Below are positions 1-6,462 of a DNA stretch of 7,250 bases, piece after piece (the stretch's first letter is position 1; the number at the start of each line of letters is the position of its first letter). Made by a program: the position numbers and the translations under genes. The notes under the pieces were generated by a model that ran no database searches, was not told where the DNA came from, and saw only the letters and a program-made list of their open reading frames with translations. Source of the DNA: an uncultured bacterium (GTDB taxonomy: Bacteria > UBA4055); the NCBI GenBank assembly GCA_937873545.1, contig CALMWI010000293.1, positions 1-7,250 on the forward strand. Direction: 5' to 3'.

Positions 1-118
1 GGAGAAAGATGTCGGGCAGCTGCTTGACCTCGGGTTGCCGGGGATCCATGTATTCACTATGGGAAAAGGAGCCCCCGCAAACGCTCGGATGAGTTCTTTG
101 TTCGGAGGAAGTCAATGA
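1..118 (+). CDS. metF: Probable methylenetetrahydrofolate reductase, C-terminal end only (partial)
   Basis: This is the 3' end of a gene that enters from the left edge; the first complete codon is at 2-4 and the stop is TGA at 116-118, giving 38 visible residues. The tail contains GLPGIHVFTMGKGAPANAR, which resembles the last beta strand of MetF-type TIM barrels (a PG-I-H-x-Y/F-T-x-N/G pattern), the flavoenzyme that reduces 5,10-methylene-tetrahydrofolate to 5-methyl-tetrahydrofolate. The neighbour supports this: the stop overlaps the start of metH (ATGA, 115-118), so the two are probably translationally coupled, and MetF supplies the methyl donor used by MetH. The fragment is too short to show flavin or folate residues. 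A related folate or corrinoid TIM-barrel protein cannot be excluded. Confidence 0.6.
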   Translation, partial: EKDVGQLLDLGLPGIHVFTMGKGAPANARMSSLFGGSQ

Positions 119-3100
119 AAAACATGGAGAAGCTGATACGCGAAAAGATACTCGTGACCGACGGCGGAATGGGCTCGGGTATAATGCGGTTCGGACTGAC
201 GAAAGACGATTATCACGGTCACTACGGATGCCATGAATACCTGGTGCTTTCAAGGCCTGATGTGATTGAAGAGATACACGCATCTTTCATTACTGCAGGA
301 GCCGATATAATAGAGACAGACACTTTCGGCGCAAGTTTTGTCAGCCTCGAAACGCACGGACTTGCGGACAAGACCTACGAGATCAACCTGAATGCGGCTA
401 AGATCGCAAGAAAAGCCGTTAATGAAAATTCACCGGTGCACACAGGATTCGTGTCCGGTTCAATAGGGCCGGGAGCTAAACTTCCTTCACTCGGTCATAT
501 CACTTTCGACATCTTAAAAGATTCATATAAACAGCAGGCTTTAGGCCTGATAGACGGCGGCGTCGATCTTTTTCAGATCGAGACCTGTCAGGATATGCTT
601 CAGACAAAGGCGGCTTATCTCGGCGTAAAGAGCGCGATGGCCGACCGCAGAGTAAAACTGCCCGTAATAATTCAGGTGACTATCGAGAAGAACGGCAGAA
701 TGCTTCTGGGAACAGATCTGTCGGCGGTCATTACTGCATTTTCGTCATTCGACCTGTTCGCGCTCGGAATGAACTGCGGGACCGGGCCGGATTCAATGTA
801 CGAGGCCGTAAAATTTTTGTCCGTGAACAACCCTTTCTACTGTTCGATCCTGCCGAACGCGGGGCTTCCCGAGATCGTGAACGGCAAGGCCGTTTATAAT
901 ATGACGCCGGAGCTGTTCGCTTCGCATACAGCCGGATTCGCGTCCGATTCCGGAATAGAGATCGTCGGCGGATGCTGCGGAACGCTGCCCGGGCATATTA
1001 AAGCTTTGTCGGAAGCTGTCTCAAAAATTCAGGTATGCGGAAGGAAGCGCGCCGAAATAGTACCGGCCTGCGCATCATTATATAAAAGCCAGAGCTATAC
1101 AATAACGCCTAAACCGCTTATAATAGGGGAGAGGACGAATGTTTCCGGCAGCTCGAAATTTCGAGAAGCGTTCTTAAACGAAAACTACGACGCCATGACC
1201 GAGACCGCGCTCGATCAGGAAAAAGAGGGGGCACACCTGCTGGATCTTTCACTTGCCTACGCCGGAAAGAATGAGACCGGGGTCATGGAGAAGATGGTCA
1301 AAAAACTGGCAATAGAACTTAAAATACCTTTATGCATAGATTCGACCGATCCGGTAATACTTGAGACCGCCATGAAGAACTACGGCGGAAAGATCCTTAT
1401 CAACTCGATCAACCTCGAAGACGGCGGGATCAGGGCGGCTAAAGTGCTTGATCTTGCGAAAGAGTACGGCGCTTCGGTAATAGCTCTGACCATAGACGAG
1501 CAGGGTATGGCGAAAACATGCGAAAGAAAAGTCGAAACGGCAAATCGGCTGCTTGAGCTAACCCGAAGCAAAGGCATACCCGACGGCGATGTTTTTATAG
1601 ATACGCTGACTTTCACATTGGGCAGCGGCGACATTAATCTGAAAAATGCGGCGGTAGAGACTCTTAATGCGATAAAAGAGATCAAAAAGATTCATCCGGG
1701 AGTAAAAACGGTGCTCGGAGTGAGCAATATTTCATACGGGCTGAATGACAAGATCAGGAAAATAATTAATTCGTTATTTCTTTTCCACGCAGTGGAAGCA
1801 GGACTCGACGCGGCAATTTTTCATGCGGGGAAAGTGGTTCCTATAAATAATATCGGAGAAGGGATCCGCAAACTTTCAGACGATCTGATATTCAACATGG
1901 GAACTGCGGATTATGAACCTCTTGAAGAGCTTATCAGGTCGCAGGAAACGGCTAAATCCGATGTTTCCTCGGAAAAGGGCGAAGAGCTTTCCCTCGAAGA
2001 CAGGATCATTAAACAGATCGTCGAAGGAAGGAAAACAGGCCTGAACGAGCTTATTATAAAGGCCATGGAGAAATACGAGCCTTTGGAGATAATTGACAAA
2101 TTCATTCTCGAGGGAATGAAGCGTGTCGGCGAATATTTCGAGAAAGGAACGCTTCAGCTGCCGTTCGTGCTTAAATCCGCCGAAGCGGTAAGGTTCGCTT
2201 CATCACTGCTTCAGGAGCATCATAATTCAGGTGACGCTCAGTACAAGGCTTCGGTCGTTCTCGCTACTGTTAAAGGAGATGTTCACGACATCGGAAAGAA
2301 CCTTACGGATATCATCCTCAGCAATTACGGTTATAAAGTTCATAATATCGGGTTCGACTGCACGCCCCAGATGATAGCCGATGCCGTCATCAGCCATAAT
2401 GCCGATTATGTGGGGCTGAGCGGGCTGTTGGTTTCTTCAGCCGAAGAAATGAAGAATGTGGTATCGCACTTTAACGGCAGGAACATTAACAACCGCATAT
2501 TCTGCGGGGGAGCAGCGCTATCGCAGCCGTTCGTCGAAGCTAATCTTGCTCCGGCTTATCACGGCGAAGTGGATTACGCCAAAGATGCGTTCGGGCTGAT
2601 CAGGATGATCGAAGGTCAGAAAGAGCAGGCGGAGAAGGTTCAGCCGGCCGAAATAGCTGGACACGCGCCTGCATCAAAGCGTTTGATCAGCGATGATTAT
2701 AAAAAGCCGGTCAAGCCTTTTGACGGGGTTAAAAGAATAAAAGGTCTTCGTTTTTCAGCCATCGAGCCTTTTATTAATAAAAACAGGCTCATCAAGGTCA
2801 AATGGGCAGAAAAAGATGCGGCAAAAGCTTCTGAATTATACGAACATTTTAAGCTGAAAGCTTCAGAGCTTGAATTCGATATTCTTTACGGATATTTCAG
2901 CAAGGAAGAAGCAGGATTCAGTTTCCCGAAGGGGATCAGTTCTTCATCACCTTCAATGCATGATTTTATTAAAGACAACGATTTTACGGCCGTTCTGCTG
3001 GTCACAGCCGGTCATAAGGCCGCTCAGATTTCTCAGGAGCTTTATAAGGAAAATGAATTCGGAGCATATTATCAGTGGCATAATTTTGCGGCTGAACTGA

Positions 3101-3351
3101 CCGAAGCTCTCGCCGAATATATTAACAAGATCATCAGAGAAGAGCTTTTTATATGTAAAGATCAGGGCAAAAGATACAGCCCGGGTTACAGCGTGTGGCC
3201 GGATCTCGCCGAGCAGAAGAAGATATGTTCTTTGCTGAATTCTGATTCGATAGGGGTAACGCTCACGGAAAACAACCAGATGGTGCCGGAATTCTCAGTG
3301 AGCGCTATTTTCGTTTATCATCCAGATGCCGGTTATTTTACTTTGCGGTGA
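115..3351 (+). CDS. metH: Cobalamin-dependent methionine synthase (5-methyltetrahydrofolate--homocysteine methyltransferase)
   Basis: This cytoplasmic enzyme of 1078 residues moves a methyl group from 5-methyl-tetrahydrofolate via cobalamin to homocysteine, giving methionine. All modules are present in the usual order. The homocysteine domain (about 6-310) has the zinc ligands Cys221 (MNCG), Cys287 and Cys288 (GGCCGT). The pterin domain (about 335-595) begins with GERTNVSGSSKF (338-349). The helical cap (about 625-712) carries LPFVLKSAEAVRFA. The B12 domain (about 713-835) carries DVHDIGKN with the cobalt-ligating His724, then SGLL at 769 and GG at 798-799. The AdoMet reactivation domain (about 865-1078) has R1020-YSPGY-1025 and ends with HPDAGYF. 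The protein is about 150 residues shorter than the 1227-residue E. coli enzyme, mostly in the reactivation domain. The ATG at 115 is preceded by GGAGGA at 104-109 and overlaps the upstream stop, which fixes the start. Confidence 0.97.
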   Translation: MKNMEKLIREKILVTDGGMGSGIMRFGLTKDDYHGHYGCHEYLVLSRPDVIEEIHASFITAGADIIETDTFGASFVSLETHGLADKTYEINLNAAKIARKAVNENSPVHTGFVSGSIGPGAKLPSLGHITFDILKDSYKQQALGLIDGGVDLFQIETCQDMLQTKAAYLGVKSAMADRRVKLPVIIQVTIEKNGRMLLGTDLSAVITAFSSFDLFALGMNCGTGPDSMYEAVKFLSVNNPFYCSILPNAGLPEIVNGKAVYNMTPELFASHTAGFASDSGIEIVGGCCGTLPGHIKALSEAVSKIQVCGRKRAEIVPACASLYKSQSYTITPKPLIIGERTNVSGSSKFREAFLNENYDAMTETALDQEKEGAHLLDLSLAYAGKNETGVMEKMVKKLAIELKIPLCIDSTDPVILETAMKNYGGKILINSINLEDGGIRAAKVLDLAKEYGASVIALTIDEQGMAKTCERKVETANRLLELTRSKGIPDGDVFIDTLTFTLGSGDINLKNAAVETLNAIKEIKKIHPGVKTVLGVSNISYGLNDKIRKIINSLFLFHAVEAGLDAAIFHAGKVVPINNIGEGIRKLSDDLIFNMGTADYEPLEELIRSQETAKSDVSSEKGEELSLEDRIIKQIVEGRKTGLNELIIKAMEKYEPLEIIDKFILEGMKRVGEYFEKGTLQLPFVLKSAEAVRFASSLLQEHHNSGDAQYKASVVLATVKGDVHDIGKNLTDIILSNYGYKVHNIGFDCTPQMIADAVISHNADYVGLSGLLVSSAEEMKNVVSHFNGRNINNRIFCGGAALSQPFVEANLAPAYHGEVDYAKDAFGLIRMIEGQKEQAEKVQPAEIAGHAPASKRLISDDYKKPVKPFDGVKRIKGLRFSAIEPFINKNRLIKVKWAEKDAAKASELYEHFKLKASELEFDILYGYFSKEEAGFSFPKGISSSSPSMHDFIKDNDFTAVLLVTAGHKAAQISQELYKENEFGAYYQWHNFAAELTEALAEYINKIIREELFICKDQGKRYSPGYSVWPDLAEQKKICSLLNSDSIGVTLTENNQMVPEFSVSAIFVYHPDAGYFTLR

Positions 3352-4184
3352 AATTTGTCGGGCAGTTTTGCCGACATTCCCTGCATTACGACTGTTTCAA
3401 ATTTTCCGTCTTTGGTCTGATACTGAAGCTGGAGGCTTTTTTCGTTAGCGGTCGGGAAATTTACGCCGAGGAAAGCATCGGAACAGGTGACTTTCAGGTT
3501 TCCGTCTTTTACTTTGGCGTTCAGTATGTCTGTGACATCCATTGAATTATCTTCTAAAAAGTCGCCGTACATAGCTTTGACGATCTTGAGGTTCGGATCC
3601 TGAACGGCTTCTTTTTTTACAATGACTTCTTTGACTACAGGCACTTCAGCTTTTACTACTTCTGCCGGAGCCTGTTTTACAGGGGTCTCAGCTACTTTTA
3701 CCGTCGTGTTCTGAGCTGCGCCGATGACTCTGATATTGTCTTTTCTGACATTGTATCCGCCGGAAACAAGTACATAACCCTTGTAGAGTGTGGATACATC
3801 AGTGATCTTAGCCATGAACCAGTTGTGGGTTCTCGCATCGTCCCTTTCTTTTGGAGGTATATATACATCGCCTGTAGCGTAATCGAACATAATGGCTACT
3901 GCGCCAAGTTTGATCTCGTTCTCTGCGGCTATTCTGGACTGCCAGAAATTTTTCGTCCATAATTCTTTTCCGTCGTGGACTCTTAAGAACTTAGCTTCAC
4001 CGTTGGTGTTAGCGTTCGGCGGTTCGATCATTTTGGCTACCTGAATTCCTATCCAGCTGTGGCCTTCGAGCGGTCTGTCGGATATGAAATAGTCATCCGG
4101 CTGAATGTAGTGATTGTCCAGAACCTGGGCGAAAATCGTTACCGCTGATAGCAGTGCTATGAATATTATTATTTTTTTGAGCAT
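3333..4184 (-). CDS. Secreted two-domain protein with a DUF3395-like (DnaJC11 C-terminal-like) domain
   Basis: The product has 283 residues. It starts with a Sec-type signal peptide (MLKK, a hydrophobic stretch, then IFAQ with likely cleavage after Ala19), so it should be exported, probably to the periplasm; no lipobox Cys is seen. Residues about 40-155 form one domain, with DGKELWTKNFWQSRIAAENEI, AIMFDYATGDVY, and WFMAKITDVSTLYKGYVLVSGGY. A Pro/Val/Lys/Glu-rich linker (about 160-197) resembles a periplasm-spanning or flexible spacer. Residues about 199-275 (KIVKAMYGDF, MDVTDILNAKVKDGNLKV, FLGVNFPTANEKSLQLQY, then LP) fit the pattern of the DUF3395 family, recalled from memory and not searched. 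The function is unknown. The start ATG has GGAG at 4191-4194, six bases away. The gene is monocistronic as far as seen and converges on metH with a 19-bp overlap. Confidence 0.85.
   Translation of the reverse strand: MLKKIIIFIALLSAVTIFAQVLDNHYIQPDDYFISDRPLEGHSWIGIQVAKMIEPPNANTNGEAKFLRVHDGKELWTKNFWQSRIAAENEIKLGAVAIMFDYATGDVYIPPKERDDARTHNWFMAKITDVSTLYKGYVLVSGGYNVRKDNIRVIGAAQNTTVKVAETPVKQAPAEVVKAEVPVVKEVIVKKEAVQDPNLKIVKAMYGDFLEDNSMDVTDILNAKVKDGNLKVTCSDAFLGVNFPTANEKSLQLQYQTKDGKFETVVMQGMSAKLPDKFHRKVK
3357..3375. other. Small GC-rich hairpin just after the metH stop
   Basis: GTCGGGCA and TGCCGAC can pair around a GTTT loop with one bulged G, starting five bases after the metH stop codon. It lies inside the 3' end of the opposing gene. 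No U-run follows on the + strand (the next bases are ATTCCC), so it is not a canonical intrinsic terminator. It may slow or stabilise the end of the metH transcript, or it may be chance within coding sequence. Confidence 0.3.
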
Positions 4185-4217
4185 TTTCTTCTCCGTTGGT
4201 TTTGTTGTTAATCTTTA

Positions 4218-4246
4218 AATTTACTTAAATTTCAATCTGATTGCAA
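4218..4246 (-). promoter_or_regulatory. Possible sigma-70-type promoter for the secreted protein gene
   Basis: On the minus strand TTGCAA (4241-4246) and TAAATT (4218-4223) are separated by 17 bases and lie 33 bases before the start codon, giving a short leader. Each hexamer is only a 4/6 match or so, and the region is so AT-rich that similar pairs occur nearby; another candidate uses TTGAAA. This is a tentative call. Confidence 0.35.
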
Positions 4247-4297
4247 TTAAATATTTCTTTTGAATACCGGTTCAATAATTTTCTATCAAAGCACTCG

Positions 4298-4327
4298 TGA
4301 TCACTATATTTATCTAAAAACTCACCC
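4298..4327 (+). repeat. Left terminal inverted repeat of the small element
   Basis: It reads TGATCACTAT..., ending in AAACTCACCC. Including one more base on each side (G at 4297), the pairing with 4388-4417 extends to 27 of 31 columns. The outer part contains the self-complementary octamer GTGATCAC (4297-4304). Confidence 0.75.
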
Positions 4328-4387
4328 TCGCACATTAATTCAATCGCTTCTTTTAAGCCGACACTTACCGGCGGGTAAAGACGGTAC

Positions 4388-4416
4388 GGGTGAGTTTGTA
4401 GCTAAAATAGTAATCA
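4388..4416 (-). repeat. Right terminal inverted repeat of the small element
   Basis: Read on the minus strand it begins TGATTACTAT and ends AAACTCACCC. It differs from the left repeat by three substitutions and one missing A. Its outer end stops four bases before the stop codon of the methyltransferase gene. Confidence 0.75.
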
Positions 4417-4420
4417 CTCG

Positions 4421-5602
4421 TTAGAGGACTCTTAAAACCAGACCTTTCAGATATTCGGTCTCGGGAACGGAAACGCTTACCGGATGATCGGATGCCTGAT
4501 GCAGCTGCTCCAGTATCTGGACCGTCCTGCCCGAATCTTTGGCAGAGTACGCGATCATCTCTTTAAACATTTCAGGCGTAAAATTGCCTGAACACGAGAA
4601 TGTGAACATTATTCCGCCTTTTTTAACGAGCCTCATGGTATTGAAATTCAGGTCTTTATAGGCTCTCATCGCTTTGATCGCGTCATTTTTCTTAGGCATC
4701 AATTTGGGCGGATCGAGTATGATCATGTCGAACTGTCTTTTTTCTCTGTGCAGCTCTCTTATATAGTCAAAGCAGTCTTTTTCGGCAGCTTCCGGGTCAT
4801 CAAGCCCGTTCAGCCTGAAATTAACTTTGGCGGCAGCCAGAGCATCGGACGATGAATCGCAGAGGACGATTTCACCCGCTCCGTTCAGTGCGGCAGTGAG
4901 TCCGAATCCGCCTGTGAATGAAAATAGATCGAGTACTGAATCGCCTTTTTTGATGTATTTCTTTAAGAGTGCGCGGTTGTTTCTCTGATCGGCATAAAAT
5001 CCCGTCTTCTGCGAAGTTATGTCAACTTTATATTTTATTCCGTTCTCTTTTATCATAACCTTATCGGGCATACTTCCGAACAGAACTCCGGCCGAGTTCG
5101 CCAGTCCTTCCATTTTTCTGCCGTCGCCGTCGCTTTTTTCATAAATGCAGCTGACAGAAGGTATCTCTTCGGTCAATATTTTTACGATCGTACTTTTTTC
5201 TTTATCCATGCCCGAAGTGTGCGACTGCAGAACAAGGGTGCCCGCGAATTTATCGACTATAAGGCCGGGCAGAAGATCGCCTTCAGAGAATATCAGCCTG
5301 AACGAGTCTGTTTCTTTTGAATCAAAAAGACCTTTCCTGAGCTCTATCGCGGATATTATCTTTTCTCTGAACCAGGCTTGATCGACATGCTTGTTCTCAT
5401 TCCATTCGAGCAGTCTGATGACTATGCCGGAAGTGGGGTTGTAATGACCGTAAGCGATGAACTTTCCTTCATGCGTACGGACACAGACGACTTCGCCTGG
5501 AGCTATATCACTGTCTATTTTACCCACCGCGCCCGAAAAGATATATGAATGTTTGTTCAGAGGCTGTTTTTCTTTTCCTTTTATAAGTATGGCGTTCTTC
5601 AA
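4421..5602 (-). CDS. rlmI: RlmI-family class I SAM-dependent 23S rRNA (cytosine-5) methyltransferase
   Basis: The product has 393 residues, the usual length for the COG1092/RlmI family; E. coli RlmI makes m5C1962 in 23S rRNA, and that target here is an inference. An N-terminal PUA-like domain (about 4-70) carries HSYIFSGAVGKI and GEVVCVRTHEGKFIAYGHYNP. A middle region has SEGDLLPGLIVDKF (106-119). The Rossmann methyltransferase domain follows: QKTGFYADQRNNR (198-210), SAM-binding VLDLFSFTGGFG (223-234), acidic Asp249, motif IV DPPK (297-300), and motif VI SCS with the likely catalytic Cys337. The C-terminus LPE-like VPETEYLKGLVLRVL matches family ends, so the gene is intact. Translation begins at TTG (5600-5602), supported by GGAG five bases upstream; no in-frame ATG precedes it. 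It lies 12 bp after the beta-barrel gene, probably in one transcript. Confidence 0.93.
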   Translation of the reverse strand: MKNAILIKGKEKQPLNKHSYIFSGAVGKIDSDIAPGEVVCVRTHEGKFIAYGHYNPTSGIVIRLLEWNENKHVDQAWFREKIISAIELRKGLFDSKETDSFRLIFSEGDLLPGLIVDKFAGTLVLQSHTSGMDKEKSTIVKILTEEIPSVSCIYEKSDGDGRKMEGLANSAGVLFGSMPDKVMIKENGIKYKVDITSQKTGFYADQRNNRALLKKYIKKGDSVLDLFSFTGGFGLTAALNGAGEIVLCDSSSDALAAAKVNFRLNGLDDPEAAEKDCFDYIRELHREKRQFDMIILDPPKLMPKKNDAIKAMRAYKDLNFNTMRLVKKGGIMFTFSCSGNFTPEMFKEMIAYSAKDSGRTVQILEQLHQASDHPVSVSVPETEYLKGLVLRVL

Positions 5603-5607
5603 TTTAA

Positions 5608-5611
5608 CTCC
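5608..5611 (-). promoter_or_regulatory. Ribosome binding site supporting a TTG start
   Basis: The minus strand reads GGAG-TTAAA-TTG. The motif sits in the 12-bp gap after the stop of the upstream gene. It picks TTG as the start of the methyltransferase, and the tight spacing suggests translational coupling. Confidence 0.7.
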
Positions 5612-5614
5612 GTT

Positions 5615-6340
5615 TTAAAAGTTGTAGGTCATTCCGAGCACGGCATAATTTATTAGCGAAAATGTGTAAACCTCGTCATTATCCGCGCCGCCCTCAAGGA
5701 TCCTGTAGCCGGCTTTTATTGATAAGTTCTCATTATATTTATAAACAGCGGCGGCGAGAACATCTTCCGCGCGTCCCTGGGGAGCGGCGAGAGCGTCACC
5801 CTCAAGGAGCAGTCCGAAATTTTCGGCGGGTTTATAGAAGAACCTGAAGTTTACGATGGGTACGAACCCGAGATTTTCCTTACCTTCCGTTTCTCCGCCT
5901 CCCGTGACCTTAATTTCGGCATCACGGATCTTTGCGGTGAAACCGAGCCCGAATTCCCATTTGTCTCTCTTTATCCATTCGTAGCGGTAAGTCAGTCTGT
6001 ATGAATTAAAAGTGTATTTTGCTTCAAGAGGCGTATGGGCCGGAAAAGTAGTTTCCCTGTAGATAAGGTCTTTATCTAACGAACCTGAAGATTCTATTGT
6101 AAGCGGGGCATAAAGCAATGAGAAGAAATGTTTTTCTTTAAGCAGATAGTTCAGCCTGAGCCTGTAAAAGAAAACCGGATCATCCTCAAGGTCATCGCAA
6201 AGAGAGAATTCAGTGCCTGTATCACCGGGTATTCTGATGTTGTTGTATGTGGTTCCGAGAATTCCGGACTCGACATCTATTCCGATCTGAGCAAAGATCA
6301 GCGAGGATAAAAGAAATATTGAGCATAGTGTTGATTTCAT
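5615..6340 (-). CDS. Predicted outer-membrane beta-barrel protein
   Basis: From the chosen start the product has 241 residues. It opens with a Sec signal peptide (MKSTLCSIFLLSSLIFAQ, cleavage probably after Ala17). The mature part alternates polar and hydrophobic/aromatic residues in strand-turn-strand units: FYRLRLNYLLKEKHFFSLLYAPL, SYRLTYRYEWIKRDKWEFGLGF, VNFRFFYKPAENFGLLLEGDAL, AAAVYKYNENLSIKAGYRI, and a last strand INYAVLGMTYNF. It ends in Phe, the signal read by the BAM machinery. This implies an 8- to 10-strand barrel, but no specific family or substrate is recognised. The frame stays open back to a TTG at 6397. I chose ATG 6338-6340 because it begins the signal peptide and has GGAG six bases upstream, while the longer version would run through the promoter. 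The rRNA methyltransferase gene follows 12 bp downstream. Confidence 0.85.
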   Translation of the reverse strand: MKSTLCSIFLLSSLIFAQIGIDVESGILGTTYNNIRIPGDTGTEFSLCDDLEDDPVFFYRLRLNYLLKEKHFFSLLYAPLTIESSGSLDKDLIYRETTFPAHTPLEAKYTFNSYRLTYRYEWIKRDKWEFGLGFTAKIRDAEIKVTGGGETEGKENLGFVPIVNFRFFYKPAENFGLLLEGDALAAPQGRAEDVLAAAVYKYNENLSIKAGYRILEGGADNDEVYTFSLINYAVLGMTYNF

Positions 6341-6346
6341 AAAAAG

Positions 6347-6350
6347 CTCC
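6347..6350 (-). promoter_or_regulatory. Ribosome binding site fixing the beta-barrel start
   Basis: The minus strand reads GGAG-CTTTTT-ATG. It selects the ATG at 6340 over the in-frame TTG at 6397, which would add 19 residues before the signal peptide. Confidence 0.75.
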
Positions 6351-6367
6351 TTCAAATAGTTGAATGT

Positions 6368-6397
6368 AATATAACATGAATTATGATGCGAAAACAA
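6368..6397 (-). promoter_or_regulatory. Possible promoter for the beta-barrel/methyltransferase operon
   Basis: On the minus strand a good -10 box TATATT (6368-6373) follows a weak -35 TTGTTT (6392-6397) with an 18-base spacer. The -10 box ends 27 bases before the start codon, giving a leader of about 20 bases with the ribosome binding site inside it. Confidence 0.5.
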
Positions 6398-6410
6398 GAC
6401 AAATTCCCAT

Positions 6411-6439
6411 TTGACATCTAAACTTAATAAGGATATATT
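6411..6439 (+). promoter_or_regulatory. Consensus-like sigma-70 promoter for the membrane protein gene
   Basis: TTGACA (6411-6416, perfect -35) and TATATT (6434-6439, 5/6 -10) are separated by exactly 17 bases. The predicted transcription start is near 6446, leaving a leader of about 17 bases that holds GGAGG (6450-6454), eight bases before the ATG. It stands back to back with the leftward promoter, the two -35 boxes being 13 bp apart. Confidence 0.75.
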
Positions 6440-6462
6440 TTAGACATCCGGAGGAAGTTCTT

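Larger units (their letters stand above)
4298..4416. mobile_element. MITE-like element with ~30-bp terminal inverted repeats and 4-bp flanking direct repeat
   Basis: The ends of this 119-bp stretch are inverted copies of each other: 26 of 30 aligned positions match, with one single-base gap. The innermost ten bases (AAACTCACCC at 4318-4327, GGGTGAGTTT at 4388-4397) match perfectly. CTCG occurs immediately outside both ends (4294-4297 and 4417-4420), as expected for a target-site duplication. The 60-bp centre encodes no recognisable transposase and contains a small TTACC/GGTAA hairpin. Short length, long TIRs, direct repeats and no gene fit a non-autonomous miniature transposon. Alternatives are a structured RNA element or a bidirectional transcription-stopping stem in the 3' UTR of the methyltransferase gene. 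Only other copies in the genome would settle it. Confidence 0.55.

Noticed and set aside
793..2105. Antisense open frames within metH (793-996, 1380-1685, 1911-2105, minus strand)
   Set aside because: They lie wholly inside a well-supported gene, lack ribosome binding sites I can see, and encode low-complexity Ser/Arg/Leu-rich peptides typical of shadow frames.
4225..4335. A 36-codon minus-strand ORF as a separate gene
   Set aside because: It has no ribosome binding site, half lies in the inverted-repeat element, and its length is within chance expectation. It is kept only as a low-interest observation.
4318..4397. tRNA or known riboswitch in the inverted-repeat region
   Set aside because: The stem is about 30 bp with a 60-nt loop, no T-loop TTCGA motif or cloverleaf is present, and no riboswitch core that I recognise is visible. 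It also follows a stop codon rather than forming an obvious leader.
6341..6397. Longer N-terminus for the beta-barrel protein from TTG at 6397
   Set aside because: It would put 19 residues before a clear signal peptide and place coding sequence over the -10 and -35 boxes, and it has no ribosome binding site. The ATG at 6340 has a good one.
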